Assembly (NCBI GenBank): GCA_024138025.1
Contig: JAMXBD010001207.1
Location: forward strand, 186,001-250,000
Origin: Combretum micranthum
Taxonomy: Eukaryota; Streptophyta; Magnoliopsida; Myrtales; Combretaceae
Direction of reading: 5' to 3'
Length of the DNA stretch: 64,000 bases
The translations under genes were made by a program, and so were the position numbers. Of the stretch, positions 22,252-35,300 are shown in pieces (position 1 is the stretch's first letter; each line of letters starts with the position of its first letter). Below the pieces are notes generated by a model. The model saw only the letters and a list, made by a program, of their open reading frames with translations. It did not search any database and was not told the DNA's origin.

Positions 22252-24278
22252 CTGTTACACCAGAAAGAAAAGATGAAAAACATAACCATCATCCATAAAA
22301 AAATAAAAGGCTTATATATTTTTGTTTTGGAAAATAAGTAAAAATATAAGAACCCTCACAGCATGAATAAAACTAATTAGAAACAAACTAAAAAGTGAAT
22401 ATTAAATTTCATGTGAGTCCTTCGTCCTCCTCCTCCCCACCCCCAACTTCCCCCCAAGAATTAATCATATTCTCTACTCTTCATTCTCCACTCTCCACTC
22501 TACCATCTTTATAGCCTTTTGATCCTAGAAAATTTTGAGCGCCTATAGTTAACAAAACCTCTCTACTCCATCTGCACTTGTATACTTATGAAACTCTGGT
22601 ACCATGAACAATAACAATCATTAGCTCTATTGTTAACAAATTTTCACCAAATCCAACTTTTGGAAGACCTATCAGAGACGGGGAATGCAGAATGATTCAG
22701 CATAAAGAGAAAATCTGGACAAGATACCCTCATAATCCAGTGCAAAAATACCCTTGTGTACCAGAAAGCAGGCTAGTGGCAAATCAGAATCTTTAGAAAC
22801 TACTCAAGCCTTTCTTTGGCACCCTCAAGCATCAAACCATGCTAGTTTTACATGAAAAATTAATTTGAATTCGCTATACTATAACCTATGCCTTCCCCAA
22901 GATGTCACACATCTATATATCACTATCACCATCTACTGGGACTTCTATTTGAAAGGCAAATCTCTTCTTTGCCACTATTGGACAGAAAAAAACAGAACCT
23001 TCAAGGGGCTAAGATTAGGGCGTCCCTCAACCCTTGCAGGAGCTCTCACCCTACTCCTTTGAGAGTATATAATATCATGTAGGCTTTTCTTGGTTGCATT
23101 ATCTCTATAAATGGTGGGTTTTCAACCTGTGCACTTAACTTAATTGTCTAAGCGTTGCAGAATTAATCTCAGTACTTTTGATTAAGGCAGGCACCATGCT
23201 TCTGATTTCATTGGATTTGACATGATATGGACTTAATCCACTCTCGAAGAAATAAATCACCACCAACCCTTAGTTTCACTCAGCAACTCCTCCAGAAACT
23301 GTAAAGTTGTGAGCAACCACAAGTGTGACTATACGTAAGGATCAATAACAGTATATGCAGGTCTTAAGCCTCATATGAAGGTTATGAATTCAAAGTTTAA
23401 TCTTCACTTTAAACAAACAGCCCTTCCTTAAATAAAAGGGCAAAAAAAAGCGCGCACACACACCAAATAGCGCTTTAACACGTGTGCAGTTTAGATCAGC
23501 AAACAGGTTTATCTACATTCCAAGATAAAGCGCACACTCAAGGCAACAAGTAGAAATGAATTGCCTCCTGAAGCTGCTATGAGTTTTCCTTACAATAACC
23601 AACGGGACTGACTAATAATGTAATCACAGTTGAGATGGTTCAGTATCAACATTCAAGACAAATAAATTTCAGGGCAGAAGCTCAATTTGAGATTCTCTTT
23701 TTATTTTATTTTTAATGAGCCCGATCATGCTGGACTACATTAATTTTTCTTCAAAAAAAAAAAAAAAAAAAAAAGCTTATTCCAGTAAAATTTATACTGG
23801 AGCTGAAATTTCAATTTTAATAATCACGGTTGCTTTTAACTTGATGAGGAGTGAATTCATTGAATTAATTATGGAATTTCAAGCTCGACTCAATAAACTA
23901 ATCAGAGCTCAAACTCCATTTAGCTAATCATAAAGAATACACGCAAACCAGATCATCAGAAAAGAAATTGGGCAGCATGATTGGGCAAAAAAGTTTAATA
24001 AACAGATAAAAACTCAAACCAAACTAGACATTTTTCCAACCCCAATTGTTTATACCCCTTAAATATAGCCAAAAGTTCAATCTTATGCACTGATTCCAAT
24101 AGTTTTTATTTCCTTAAAGTACCCAGTAATTCAAAAATTTCTAATCTTGAGAAAGAATCTAAACAAATAAGTAAATCAAAACGACTAACGCCTAATTGTA
24201 GCTAAAAGTCCCATAGCACTGATTAACGAATGAAACGGAATATTGGATGGAAAATGAAAAGTGAAAAATTTAGCTTAC
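22252..24278 (-). other. Probable 2.0-kb 5' UTR intron
   Basis: Predicted between a GTAAGC donor (minus, starting at 24278) and the acceptor at 22252. It holds a poly(A) run near 23750 and no recognised gene. Short FAR1-type genes commonly have leader introns; the boundary needs transcript support. Confidence 0.5.
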
Positions 24279-24335
24279 TTCGTATGAATGTTGAAACTTC
24301 AAGAGCCGGATTTTTTTTCTTTGTCCAGACAGACC
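24279..24335 (-). other. Probable non-coding first exon
   Basis: Lies between the putative TATA box and the GTAAGC donor. The start is estimated at about 30 bases downstream of the TATA. Confidence 0.45.
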
Positions 24336-24360
24336 GAGCAAAAACTCCCCTTCCTTAGAC

Positions 24361-24367
24361 TATATAT
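24361..24367 (-). promoter_or_regulatory. Putative TATA box of the FAR1-type gene
   Basis: Minus-strand CATATATAGTC, with a T-run (A-run on the minus strand) just upstream and a plausible first exon downstream. Confidence 0.45.
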
Positions 24368-24725
24368 GTCTTTTTTTTTTTTTTTTTTTTTTACTCGCTT
24401 ACTCACATTTGAATCTTTGGGTTTGAAATTAGCAATTATGAAAATTGTCTTTTTGTTGACAGAAACAGAAACTAGTGTCATGTTGTCATCGCAATTGGAG
24501 ATTCCATTTTATTAGACTCTGATTTAGATGTGTGGGCAAACATTGGGAAATTCTTAGTCCAAGTCGCGCCTTTTTTGTTTTTTTTTTTTCGGCGACATTT
24601 GTACAAGCCTAAGTGTCCAAAATAATGTGTATTTTATTCTAAATTCAATATATTTTTATTTTAGGTACAAAAAATGTTAGTTCTAATATATTTATTTTAG
24701 GTCAGTATATCTTATGTGAAAAAAA
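24368..24725. other. Intergenic, promoter side of the FAR1-type gene
   Basis: T-rich runs and no gene; it ends where the Tekay-type LTR begins. Confidence 0.5.
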
Positions 24726-27377
24726 TGTGCCAACTTAAAACTATCACTCCTGAGGGTACCCTAGTAGAAGTAGACAAGTCACACCTGAATACTATCATTA
24801 GATTACCTTCGAGAGTGACATGTTTTCTAAAATAACAGGATCTTTTAGTTGCTTCGATAAGAAATGATAAATACATGTAAGAAATAAATTAGTAAATGAC
24901 TATTATCTTAATCATAAAGTATCATAGATTATTACAAACCATGCAGTCTTCTTGTAATTCTCTACATACATAACAGATAAGATAACACTAGCTAATCCAT
25001 TCTAGGAAAATTATAAACGATTAATCCCAAAAAGAACCATAGGCTTCCAGCTCTTAAGCCCTTACCGGAGCCATGCTTCTGGAAGTAACTAATCAAGGTT
25101 GAAGCGTAAAACTAAAAAGACTGTTGGATTATGAGCGTAACCATGGCTCAGTGAAAAACCAGACATATTACACATCTAACAAGTTATTAACTAATCGTAT
25201 GTAATGCAATCACTCAAACTATGCTCAGATACAAGTTTGGATGATCTAGAATCCAAACAGGAAAAAGATTTATGTCCTCTTTTTAGGGTTGAAGAACAAT
25301 TACTTTTATGACCCATCTGCCCAGGAGAGACTAAGTTTACAGGAAAATCAACTATTTCGCGTCTTAGGGTTATCACTTTAATTTAATAACAGTTTTAACT
25401 GATCATTTCCTGTACCCATCTTTAGAAACTCTCTAAGTATTAATCATTTCAAAGCGATACTATGGGCGGCGTTCTTCATTGCCACTTAGTTCCCGTAGAA
25501 TCAACGGAACAAAGAAAATCTTGGAAGAACTAACACTTTAGAAAAACCAAGCATTAACAGAGAACCGAAATATTAATACGTAGCAGGTTGTCACCCGTTT
25601 GTATATGCAATAATGCAGTACGTGCAATGCATGACCAGGTTATTTTAATAAGTCAATAGTTGTTATTCAATTTCATGGTGGTCATACATTACACACGATA
25701 ATCATTATGCTACTTCACATCATCATCCCATTGTATTATCACTTTTGTAATGGTAGAATATCAATCATACAATCAGATCACAGCAAATTTCCATCAAAAC
25801 ATTCATTTTATTATTATCTTTGCATTACATAATCAGCTAATTACAAGCACAACCAGTATAATATGACTGAATTACTCACATGCTCATAGTGACTTAATCG
25901 TAGTAATATGCCAGAAGATCCTCTATGGTATCAAAGTCACCTATTGAGATGAATAAAATATTCATCAATATAATATAGATTATATAACTAAACTCCTATA
26001 TGTGTCTAGTGTCCTAAATTGATATTTGGCTCGGTTTTTATTACTTATTTTGGTTCTTTAATGGTCTTATGAAAATAATTATAAATTAATCTTTATTTTC
26101 ATGTAGCTTGCCTTAGTCTTACTTGATATATATATATATATATATATTGTATTCGAAAAATTGATATTTATCAAGTTTTTGTAGTTATTAACACTATTTT
26201 TACGTTATTCTTAATTTGATTTATTATAGTAACTCATATTTATTTACCATTGCTTAGTGCTGTCGTGTTTCTCTTAATCTGTTTACTTAATTATTTTGTC
26301 ATTTTTAGAAGTCACATTATTCGTAAATTTAGCTTATTTTGATTTCCATTATTACTTATTTATCTAAATAGAGCAAATATTTAACAATTATAGTAGCTAG
26401 TAATATTTAATATTTCTCTATAGTTTTTAGGGTTTAAAAGTTCTCAAATATTAAATATATTACTAATATAAGTATTTGTATTTGTATTTTATTAACTTAG
26501 TAAAATCTGTTTTGATATACATATCTATATAATATGATTATATTTATTATATAAATATCTTGTCCGTGTAATACAGACTTTATGTAAGAAAAACATGTTT
26601 GTACGCCGGCTCCTACGCCGCCGGCGTTGAAACCCAGATGCCGGCGTTCTTAAGTTTTTCATTTTATTTCGTATCGTTTGCGCTGGCTTATAAGCTGCCA
26701 GCTTTCTCTTGTGTGCCGGACTATACGCTGCCGGCGTATAATCCCAATTAGCCAGCGTTCGTTTACTTTACGTAAGAATAAATTTTACGTAGCTTTTGTT
26801 CTAGTGTAAGCAGTCTCTACACCACCGGCCTACCCTCCTAAGCCACTGGCATTCAACATTTACACTACCGGTTTAGGGCCAATGTTGACACTGTTCATCA
26901 TCTTCTCCGATGAAACAGTTCATATTTCTTCAATTTTCTACGTCACAAACATTCTCAAACCATTCCTAAGTGTTTCTATGGCATGTATCTATACATACAT
27001 CAACTCATAACGCATCTACATGTGTGTGATCTTAAATTTTTTAATTTGAAAAGGTACAACTAGGGTTTTCGAATTTTACCTTGCTTAAACTTGTTCGGTG
27101 GAAGTTGAAGCTTGTTCTTGGGTTGGTAATGATCCTATGATCATTAGAAGTTAGTTTCAATCCTTGTTTTTAACAAATAACAAGTCGAATTACAACAACT
27201 TATCTTGTTCCTAGATTATGCGTTTTTCGTGTTGTATTTTTCTTGGATTCGAATAGAGGTGTTTAGAACGATTTAATTTCTATTTCTAGGTCGATTTGTT
27301 TGCTCATTAGATGTTTATTCGATCTAGAAACTTTAGGAGTGTTTGGTGTTTGTTTGTTTATACATTAAGAGCTTTAA

Positions 27378-27428
<51 letters not shown>

Positions 27429-28558
27429 AGAGAAAGGGGGACGGTTTTTCTTTGACAAATTCATCGGATTGTTCCTCATTTGAATTCTGTTTCCTCCATT
27501 TGTTTTACTGTCATTAATTAGGAGATGAGTTGGCAAAGTTTGATTGGTGTTTGAGTTGAATTTGTTGCATAATTTAGATAATTTCTAAGCAATTTCAGTT
27601 CTCAAATCTCAAAGAAATCCAAGCCCTTCATTTTGCACAATTTGCAACCGGTCTGATATGTATATATATTACTAATAATTTAGATAATGTCAATCTATAT
27701 TTTTGGGTAGTTTACCAAGTTAATTGGGTACAGATTAGCTAATATTTGAGAGTTTTTGCATAAAAATATTTTTATAGGATTCTACAAAATGTTAGTTTAT
27801 CAAACGATACAACTTTAAGTTTTAAATTTACTTGATTAATTGTTTTTAGAATTTTATCTCTCGTGATTAAGGTTTCCTAAGATTATTAGGTCAATTTTTG
27901 TTTTAGGCTCCAATAGCTTAAGAAAACCCTAATTAGAACAATGGTGTGATTCAATTATTTATTTGAAGTCTAGATCTTTAGTTATACTTCTGTTTATGTT
28001 TTTATTGTGTATTTATAATCCTAATGGTTTATCTTTAGGTTATCGTTTTCTATCTATAAGCGTAGTTGATTAAGTACTCGATATCGTTTTTGATATATAA
28101 GCTAAATTATCTATATATCTTCGGTTTTTGATACCTACTATGAAATCTTATTGGTAGTGTTTAAGACTATCTAGGAATCTTGAATTTAGGGTTTAAATCC
28201 ATGTATAGGCTCATTACTACTCATTGTTTAAGTCTCAAATCATTGTTGAGTTCAATAGTAGTCATTTAATCTCTATATCTATATTTTTCTATCTATTCTA
28301 TTTGTAAGACAAGTTTCAAGGTTTGAAAATTTGGGCTTACTTCAATCATATCTTGAATTATCAGTTCAAGATACGAAATCTCGTTTTTTGTATCAATTAG
28401 GGTTAAAGAAGTTCTTTATTCGGCTCTTAGATTCTAATCCAACCAAATTCAAGTCATTGATATATTCGTAGGTTTTTATTGGATTCTAAGCTTACTAACT
28501 ATTTCATACATTCTATTTTAGAGTTGTGTATTAATGTGAAAATTTTTCGAGGTTTACA
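24726..28558 (-). repeat. 3' LTR of a Tekay/Del-type chromodomain gypsy element
   Basis: The inner edge is firm: on the minus strand the pol frame runs through a GGGGGGGAG tract into TGTAAACCTCG at 28558. The outer edge is placed at TGTGCCAAC (24726), where similarity to the TGTCACGCC starts of related LTRs, including a GAGGGTACCCT block, begins. The 3.83-kb length equals that of the two solo LTRs in this window. It includes an AT microsatellite (26126-26147), an AC/AT/AG compound microsatellite (27377-27430) and a GCCGGC-rich block (26603-26880). Confidence 0.75.
26603..26880. repeat. GCCGGC/GCTGGC motif cluster in the LTR
   Basis: GC-rich short motifs (GCCGGCG, GCTGGC, GCCAGC, CCGGC) recur with mirrored arrangement through an otherwise AT-rich LTR, resembling decayed palindromic units. 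The block occupies about the place held by the GATCACG palindrome array in the LTR at 13161-15689. Confidence 0.55.
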
Positions 28559-31500
28559 TTCTCCCCCCCTTAAAATAAGCTTTGTCCTCAAAGCTTATGT
28601 GTGTACCTGAATTCTCAAACCGATGTGGATAGTTTTTCTTGATTTCCTCTTCCAGTTCCCATGTCATTTCTTCAGTTCGAAGATCCCACAATACTTTGAC
28701 ATAGTGGATTTCTTTATTTCTGAGAACTTGCACTTTTCTGCCCAATATTTTAACAGGATGCTTTTCGTAAGTCAAATTTTCCTTCAAATCAATTGGTTCC
28801 AATTCAACTATCTAATCTGGATCCGATATATATTTTCTTAATACCGATACATGAAAAACATTATGTATACTAGATAAATTGGGTGGCAATGCAAGATGAT
28901 ATGTCAGGTTCCCAACTCGTTCCAATATCTCAAATGGTCCGATATATTTAGGACTCAACTTTCCTTTTGTTTATCCACTATGAAGGCTTTTGATTGGACT
29001 TATCTTTAAGTAGCCATGTTCTCCTTCATTAAATTCCAATTCTCTTCTTTTCAAGTCTGCCCAGCTCTTTTGTCTATCTTGAGCTTCTTTCATTCTTCGC
29101 TTTATTACTAAAACCTTGTCAATTGTTTCCTGAAACAATTCAGTCCAACCAATACTCTTTCCAAGTTATCCCAGAATAATGGTGATTGCCACTTTTTACC
29201 ATATAAGGCTTCATAGGGTGGCATCCCTATACTTGAATGGTAACTATTATTGTATGCAAATTCCACTAGTGGTAAATGTTGATCCCAATTTCCTTTGAAC
29301 TCTAGAATACACGATCTTAACATATCCTTCACTGTCTGAATGGTTCTTTTTGTTTGTCCATCAATTTGAGGATGATAAGTTGTACTAAATTTCAATTGGG
29401 TTCCTAATGCTTTTTGTAATCCTTGCCAAAATCTGGAAACAAACCATGGATCTCGATCTGATACTATACTAACAGGTACACCATGCAATCTCACAATTTC
29501 CTTCAAATACAGTCGTGCCAACTTTTCTAAGGGATAGGTCATATTGATTGGTAAGAAATGGGCTGACTTAGTGAGTCTATCTACAATGAACCAAATAGCA
29601 TCATGACTCACACTTGTCTTAGGTAGAGAGCACACAAAATCCATGGAAATTTGATCCCATTTCCATTCGGGAATTGGCAATGGTTTCAACAATCCACTTG
29701 GTCTTTGGTGTTCAGCTTTTATCCTTTGACACACATCACACTTAGCAACAAATTCTACAATATCATTTTTCATTCCACTCCACCAATATGCACTTTTCAA
29801 CAATATCCAGAAAAATGTGCTTCATGCATTAATTCCTTCCTCAAGCTTTCATCATGTGGCACACATAATTTTTTTTTCATTCTTAACACTTCTTCATCAT
29901 CCACATGAAAATCCTTGTATTTTCCTTGGGATATTCTTTGTTTAATCTCTTGGATTTCAATATTCTCTTTCTGAGCTTTGTTAATTCATTGGAGTAAAGT
30001 AGGCTCCAAAATTAAGTTTCTTAATTCAGCTTCTAAACCTTGCATTGAAAACTTCAAGTTTAATCTCTTAAATTTCTTTGATGAGTCCTTTCTGCTTCAT
30101 CAATATTGAGGCTACTTCTCCATAATTTTTACGACTTAATGCATCAGCCACATCATTCACTTTGCCAGGATGATAGTTGATAGTAAGATCATAATCTTTA
30201 ATCAATTCCAACCATCTTCTTTGTCTCATGTTCAACTCCTTTTGTGTAAATATATACTTCAGACTCTTGTGATCTGTATATATTTCACATTTCTATCCAT
30301 ACAGATAATGGCACCAAATCTTGAGTGCAAATACAATAGCAGCTAACTCCAAATCGTGAGTGGGGTAATTCATCTCATGCGGTTTTAACTATCTAGAAGT
30401 ATATGCTATTTCCTTCCAGTTTTCAATCAACACAAATCCTAAACCATTTCTGGATGCATCACTGTAGACAGTATATAGATCATTGTCATTAGGCAGAACC
30501 AATATTGGTGCCAATACTAACCTCTTTTTTAGTTCTTGGAAACTTTGTTCACGTTGATCATTCCACTCAAATTTCCCATTCTTCTTGGTTAATTGTGTCA
30601 GGGGTCGTGCAATTTTTGAGAATTCTTTCACAAATTTTCGATAATATCCTGCTAATCCCACGAAACTCCTAACTTTCGTAATAGTTGCACGTCTTTTCCA
30701 TTCCACAATAGCTTTAACTTTTGCAGGATCAACCAATATTCCTTCTCTGGAAATAATATGTCCAAAGAATGATATATTTCTAAGCTAAAATTTGCATTTA
30801 GAAAATTTAGCATACAGCTTATTGTCTCTCAGTATCTGTAACACACTTCTCAACTGTTCATCATGTTGCTCTTCAGTAGATGAATATACTAGTATATCAT
30901 CTATGAAAGCAATCACACAGATATCCAACAAAGGTCTAAAAATACGGTTCATCAAGTCCATGAAAACTACAGGTGCATTGGTTAGACCAAATGGCATGAC
31001 CAAAAATTCATAATGACCATATCTAGTTCGAAATGCAGTCTTTAGTACATCCTCTGCCTTAATTTGGATTTGATGATATCCTGACTTTAAATCAATTCGA
31101 TAAAATACATTTTCTCATCTCAATTGATCAAAGAGATCATCAATTATGGGTAAAAGATATTTGTTCTTGATAGTCACTCTGTTTAATTCTCTATAATCAA
31201 TACAGAGTCTCATTGAACCATCTTTCTTCTTAACACACAATACTGGCGCTCCCCAAGGTGAAACACTAGGTCTGGTAAATCCTTTATTCAACAATTCTTG
31301 CAATTGCACCTTTAATTCTTTCAATTCTACAGGTGCATGCGATACGAAGCTTTTGATACTAGTTCTGTTCCAGGCATCAAATAAATTGAAAATTCCACTT
31401 CTCTGTGTGGGGGTAATCTCGGTAATTCGTCTGGAAATACATCTGGATATTCACATGCTGTTATGATAGTATGAATATCTCTTCTGATAGTATGAATATC

Positions 31501-31640
31501 CATTGCTTTGGATTCACCCTCGGTTGTTCCAAGAATACACTCGTTTAACTCCATATCTTCTTCATTTTCCACTTCAATTGTTGTTATCCTATTTCCGACT
31601 CTTTTGAGTATCTCACCCCTATACTCCGTTCTTTCTCCCT
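28554..31640 (-). pseudogene. Tekay/Del-type gypsy pol: RT, RNase H, integrase, chromodomain
   Basis: Reading the minus strand downward, 31572-31327 is the protease-RT linker ([13 protein letters not shown]). RT spans 31324-30780 with [11 protein letters not shown] and the active-site FIDDILVYS, and has one stop near 31113. RNase H lies at 30736 to about 30080 ([14 protein letters not shown]). Integrase at 29803-29108 has the zinc-binding CDVCQR motif and DQISMDF and SDRD for the two catalytic Asp, but the expected catalytic Glu (SERT motif) is Lys (TKRT). The tail at 28802-28554 has KVLWD and EMTWELEEE, matching a chromodomain remnant, and its stop falls in the first bases of the LTR. Gag and most of protease are missing beyond 31640, where Athila-type sequence of opposite sense begins. 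Reverse transcription and integration enzyme, now inactive. Confidence 0.93.
28559..28571 (-). other. Polypurine tract of the chromodomain gypsy
   Basis: Minus-strand AAGGGGGGGAGAA abuts TGTAAACC. The purine tract doubles as the last codons of pol (KGGRM). Confidence 0.8.
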
Positions 31641-31649
31641 AATTATTGA

Positions 31650-32391
31650 CAAAAGATATCATTTTGAGAATAAGAAAAAGAACATAAAATTGAGAAGGAA
31701 AAATTTGAAGAAAAAGAAATATATATAAAAAGAAAGAACAGAGTGAAAAACAACAAGAAATTGAAAAAGAAAGTGAGAGCAAAAAATAAACTGAAGAAGA
31801 TTAAGTTGAAAAACAGCAAAATGAGAAAAAGAAAGAGAGCGAAGTGATAGAAAAGAAAGAAGAAGAAAGGAAGAACACACCCCTTGTCATCCTTTAAAAA
31901 CCTCCTTTACCTTACCCAGCTAGGGTTAAGAGAAGAAGAGATGAATAGTAGTTTAATAAATTTCTTCAGCTATTTAAATAGTTACATGTTAATTTTCCTT
32001 TAATGGATGCACTTTCTCTAATGTGAAAATATGCGAAATTTTTGAAGGAGTTTCTCTCAAATAAAAGAAAGCTTGAAGAAATATCAATGGTTACCCTCGG
32101 ATAAGAATGCTTAGTAGTATTCTTGAATCAACTGCCAAAGAAAAGAAAGGACCTAAAAAGCTTCATTATTCCTTGTCTAATTGGAAAACTGCCTGTTGAA
32201 AAAGCGCTGGCAAATTTGGGGGCAAGCATCAATCTGATGCCCTACAATATGTTCAAGAAATTAGGCCTGCGAGACCAAAAGCCACTAGGATGAGCTTACA
32301 ATTAGCTAATAGATCTACCAAATATCCTAAAGGGATAATTGAGTATTTTCCCTCCTAACTTTGTTATTCTAGACATGGATGAGAGAGTAGA
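31650..32391 (+). pseudogene. Athila-like gypsy gag tail and protease, first part
   Basis: A Lys/Glu-rich linker (31650-31880) is followed by PPLPYPARVKRRRDE, KYAKFLKEFLSNKRK and the protease segment ANLGASINLMPYNMFKKLGL, all hallmarks of Athila polyproteins. The usual catalytic DLGAS is NLGAS, and several stops interrupt the frame. It breaks off at 32391 within LDMDERVD, exactly at a solo-LTR insertion, and resumes at 36240. Confidence 0.85.
32387..32391. repeat. Target site duplication GTAGA, left copy
   Basis: GTAGA precedes the solo LTR; the same five bases follow it at 36235-36239. Confidence 0.9.
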
Positions 32392-35300
32392 TGTAAACCC
32401 TTAATTTTTAGAGTAAATTTGAGCTTAAACCCTAAATCAGAAAAGCAACTGAAAGCCCTAAGTCAATAAGTTCCTAGCATTTAGTTTCGGTAACCCCAGG
32501 AGTTTAGTTCCGACAACCTTGTGTTCTTAACCCAAGAAGTCGAAATATGAGTGGAGAATATAGATGGGCTCGTAATAATATTAGGATGCTTAAAAATATC
32601 AAACAAGTGGATTTTCGACCTATTTCGAACCCAATCCGATACAGACTTTGAAAAACGTGTCCTGAGGCTCGAGATATTAAAAACATGTTATTAGTACCCT
32701 TAGACTCATAATTTCATAATATTTCCAAATATATCAGTTATATAAATTTTCGGGTTATAAAAATTACAGTTATAGCTTTTTTATCGTATTTTTATTATTA
32801 CCAGTACTTTAATTGTCTAATCTACTTTTTGATTTCTTTCACACTATTCATAAGTACAACCACCCATACTCTATCTCTTACATCCTTACATCCTATTTCT
32901 TACAAGTTACTTTTCTAATTCAATTTTATTGCTTAAATTACTTAATTTAATTTTGAAACTTATATAACACAACACAATACACACATCTCTCTCCTCTTTT
33001 CCCTATCAAACCAGTGCCCCCCTCCCTCTATTCTCTCTCAATTTGTTTTATTTTTCATTTTATTTATTACACAAACCCTAATTCATTCCCTATATATACT
33101 CCTTTATACTTTTCACTTTTCATTTTCCTCACTTTTTTACTAAACCATACTCTTGCAAAATTTCTTTTATCTCTCCTCTCTCTCCCTCATTGTGCTGTGA
33201 TCCCCTCCCTCTATACACACACACACACTTTTGTTTTTCTTCAAGTTTTCTAGCTCCACGCATCTAATAGGTAATAGATCTATACCTTATCATCTTACAA
33301 ACATGTAATGGCAAGATCATTCATGTGTGAATTCACTCAAAAATCCCCATGAGCTTTAAGCTAGGGATGTGGAAACACTTGAACATGAGATTCTTGCTAT
33401 CACAATGTTGTAGATCTTCTTATTTATGTTATTTTGTTAATATTTTTGCTTTATTATTAAGTTATGTTGTTATTATTAATATTTTGTGCATGTCTTCATC
33501 ATTTAACCATATCTACATAATGATCATAGTGCATTTGCATTTATGACAATTATAATAAACTAGATTTAGTTGTTTTGAGTTCATAAATGTCATAGGTTTT
33601 TGTTTTATGTACATAAAGGATTTGTAGTAGCATGATAGTAATGGGAAAATGCTAGAAAGCTTGAGATCTATTTTAGCTCCAACAAAAATAATATTTAGAA
33701 ATTCGGATCTAAAAAGAATCATATTTGAAAAAGTTATTTTTCAACTTTAAAATGAGTATTTTGCATTAAAAATGAAATGCTTAGGGAATAGGAAACATAA
33801 AGGAATGATTTTGATAAGTAAAGCTTAGAGCTACTAAGAGATATTTTCAAAACAAGAAAAGTTTACAAAAGTTATGTTTCAATCCCATAATAAACTTAAA
33901 TTCGTAATGAAGGAAGCTTGATATGTGAAAACCTATTTTTCAACCCCAAAACAAGATTTTTATTAAAGAAATGGAATCCTTAAGGAGTGGGTTTGTTTGG
34001 GAGTTAGTTTTAGAAAGATTAAATGAGTTTTACAAAAGAAACAATCTCAAATATAAATTTCAAAATTCGGATTTAGAAATGACCTCTATTTAAACATTTA
34101 TTTCCAAATGCCAAAATGAATATTTTAATGGAAAAATAGAAGTCCTAGGAAATACATGTAATATAGGCCTAATTTTGACAAGGATAAATAAAATTTATCA
34201 AAGTATAATCCTAAAATAAGTAAAGGTTTCAAAATATAGATTTAACAATGTTTTCATTCCTTAAAAATCTTGTAAAATTCGTAACTAGGTAAACCCCCCA
34301 TATAAACACCTATTTTCCAACTCCAAAATAAATAATTTTATTAAAGTAATGAAGCTGATAGACATATAGGTCATTAGGTTGAAGTTTTTGTAAGAACAAG
34401 TGTGATTTTGCAAGAAATAAAACCAGTTTTCTTAAGTTTAGAAATTTCAAAAGTTTTGCCAAGCAAAAGTATTCTAAAAGAATTTTTTCTATCATATCAT
34501 TAAGAATATACATATAGATAGCTCATTTCATAACATTCATGATAATAACTTATAGGTTTTTGCATGTACACATAATGCACTTGGTAGAAACAAAGTTAGG
34601 AGAATAGTGTCTAATACATTCCATAAAGCATTATCTAAGTAAATAAGGAAATAAGTTGACCAACACCCATGAATCATGCATGATATTGATTTATATATGT
34701 ATATGGGAGTCTTTCAAGATATAGTGATAGCTAAGTATCTATCAAAGCTTTGGAATGATGCTTGGATTGAATTTAGAAATTGAATTGTGGGTTGGAAATT
34801 TTGTATAGCATTCTGTACCCTACTGTTCATGGACCAAACGATCTTGTTTGATGGAAATAACTTTAGGAATAGATAGCTCTCATCGAATGGGTAGAAATCG
34901 GTATATAATACGCGAAATTCCTAGTTAAAATGACTAAGTTATGGCCGTTTTGAGTTGGAATTTCCTCTTAGACGGATTTTGATGAAATTATTAGAATATA
35001 ATTTATAAGTTCACTTAAACTTCATAGAAATACTCATTGGACTTATTTCTTTTGATTAGGAGACTTGAGAGAAGGACTAGACCTTCTCGAGGACTATTAC
35101 GATTAAGTGGATTTTCGCGCCATGGCAAAGTGAGTTCACTATCTTTAAATTATATGCTTATGATTGTACTTGTACTGATAGTGACATTAGAGTTAGAGCA
35201 AGATAAAATTGGATTGTGCATGTGGATCCTTTTTGATTGAATCGATGGTAAGAATATCAAAATGGACTTGTTGTAAATCTTTGTATGATTTAGTATAGAA

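Noticed and set aside
33014..33253. 79-residue hydrophobic protein
   Set aside because: Lies within the solo LTR, is pyrimidine-rich low complexity and follows an LTR TATA motif; no domain.
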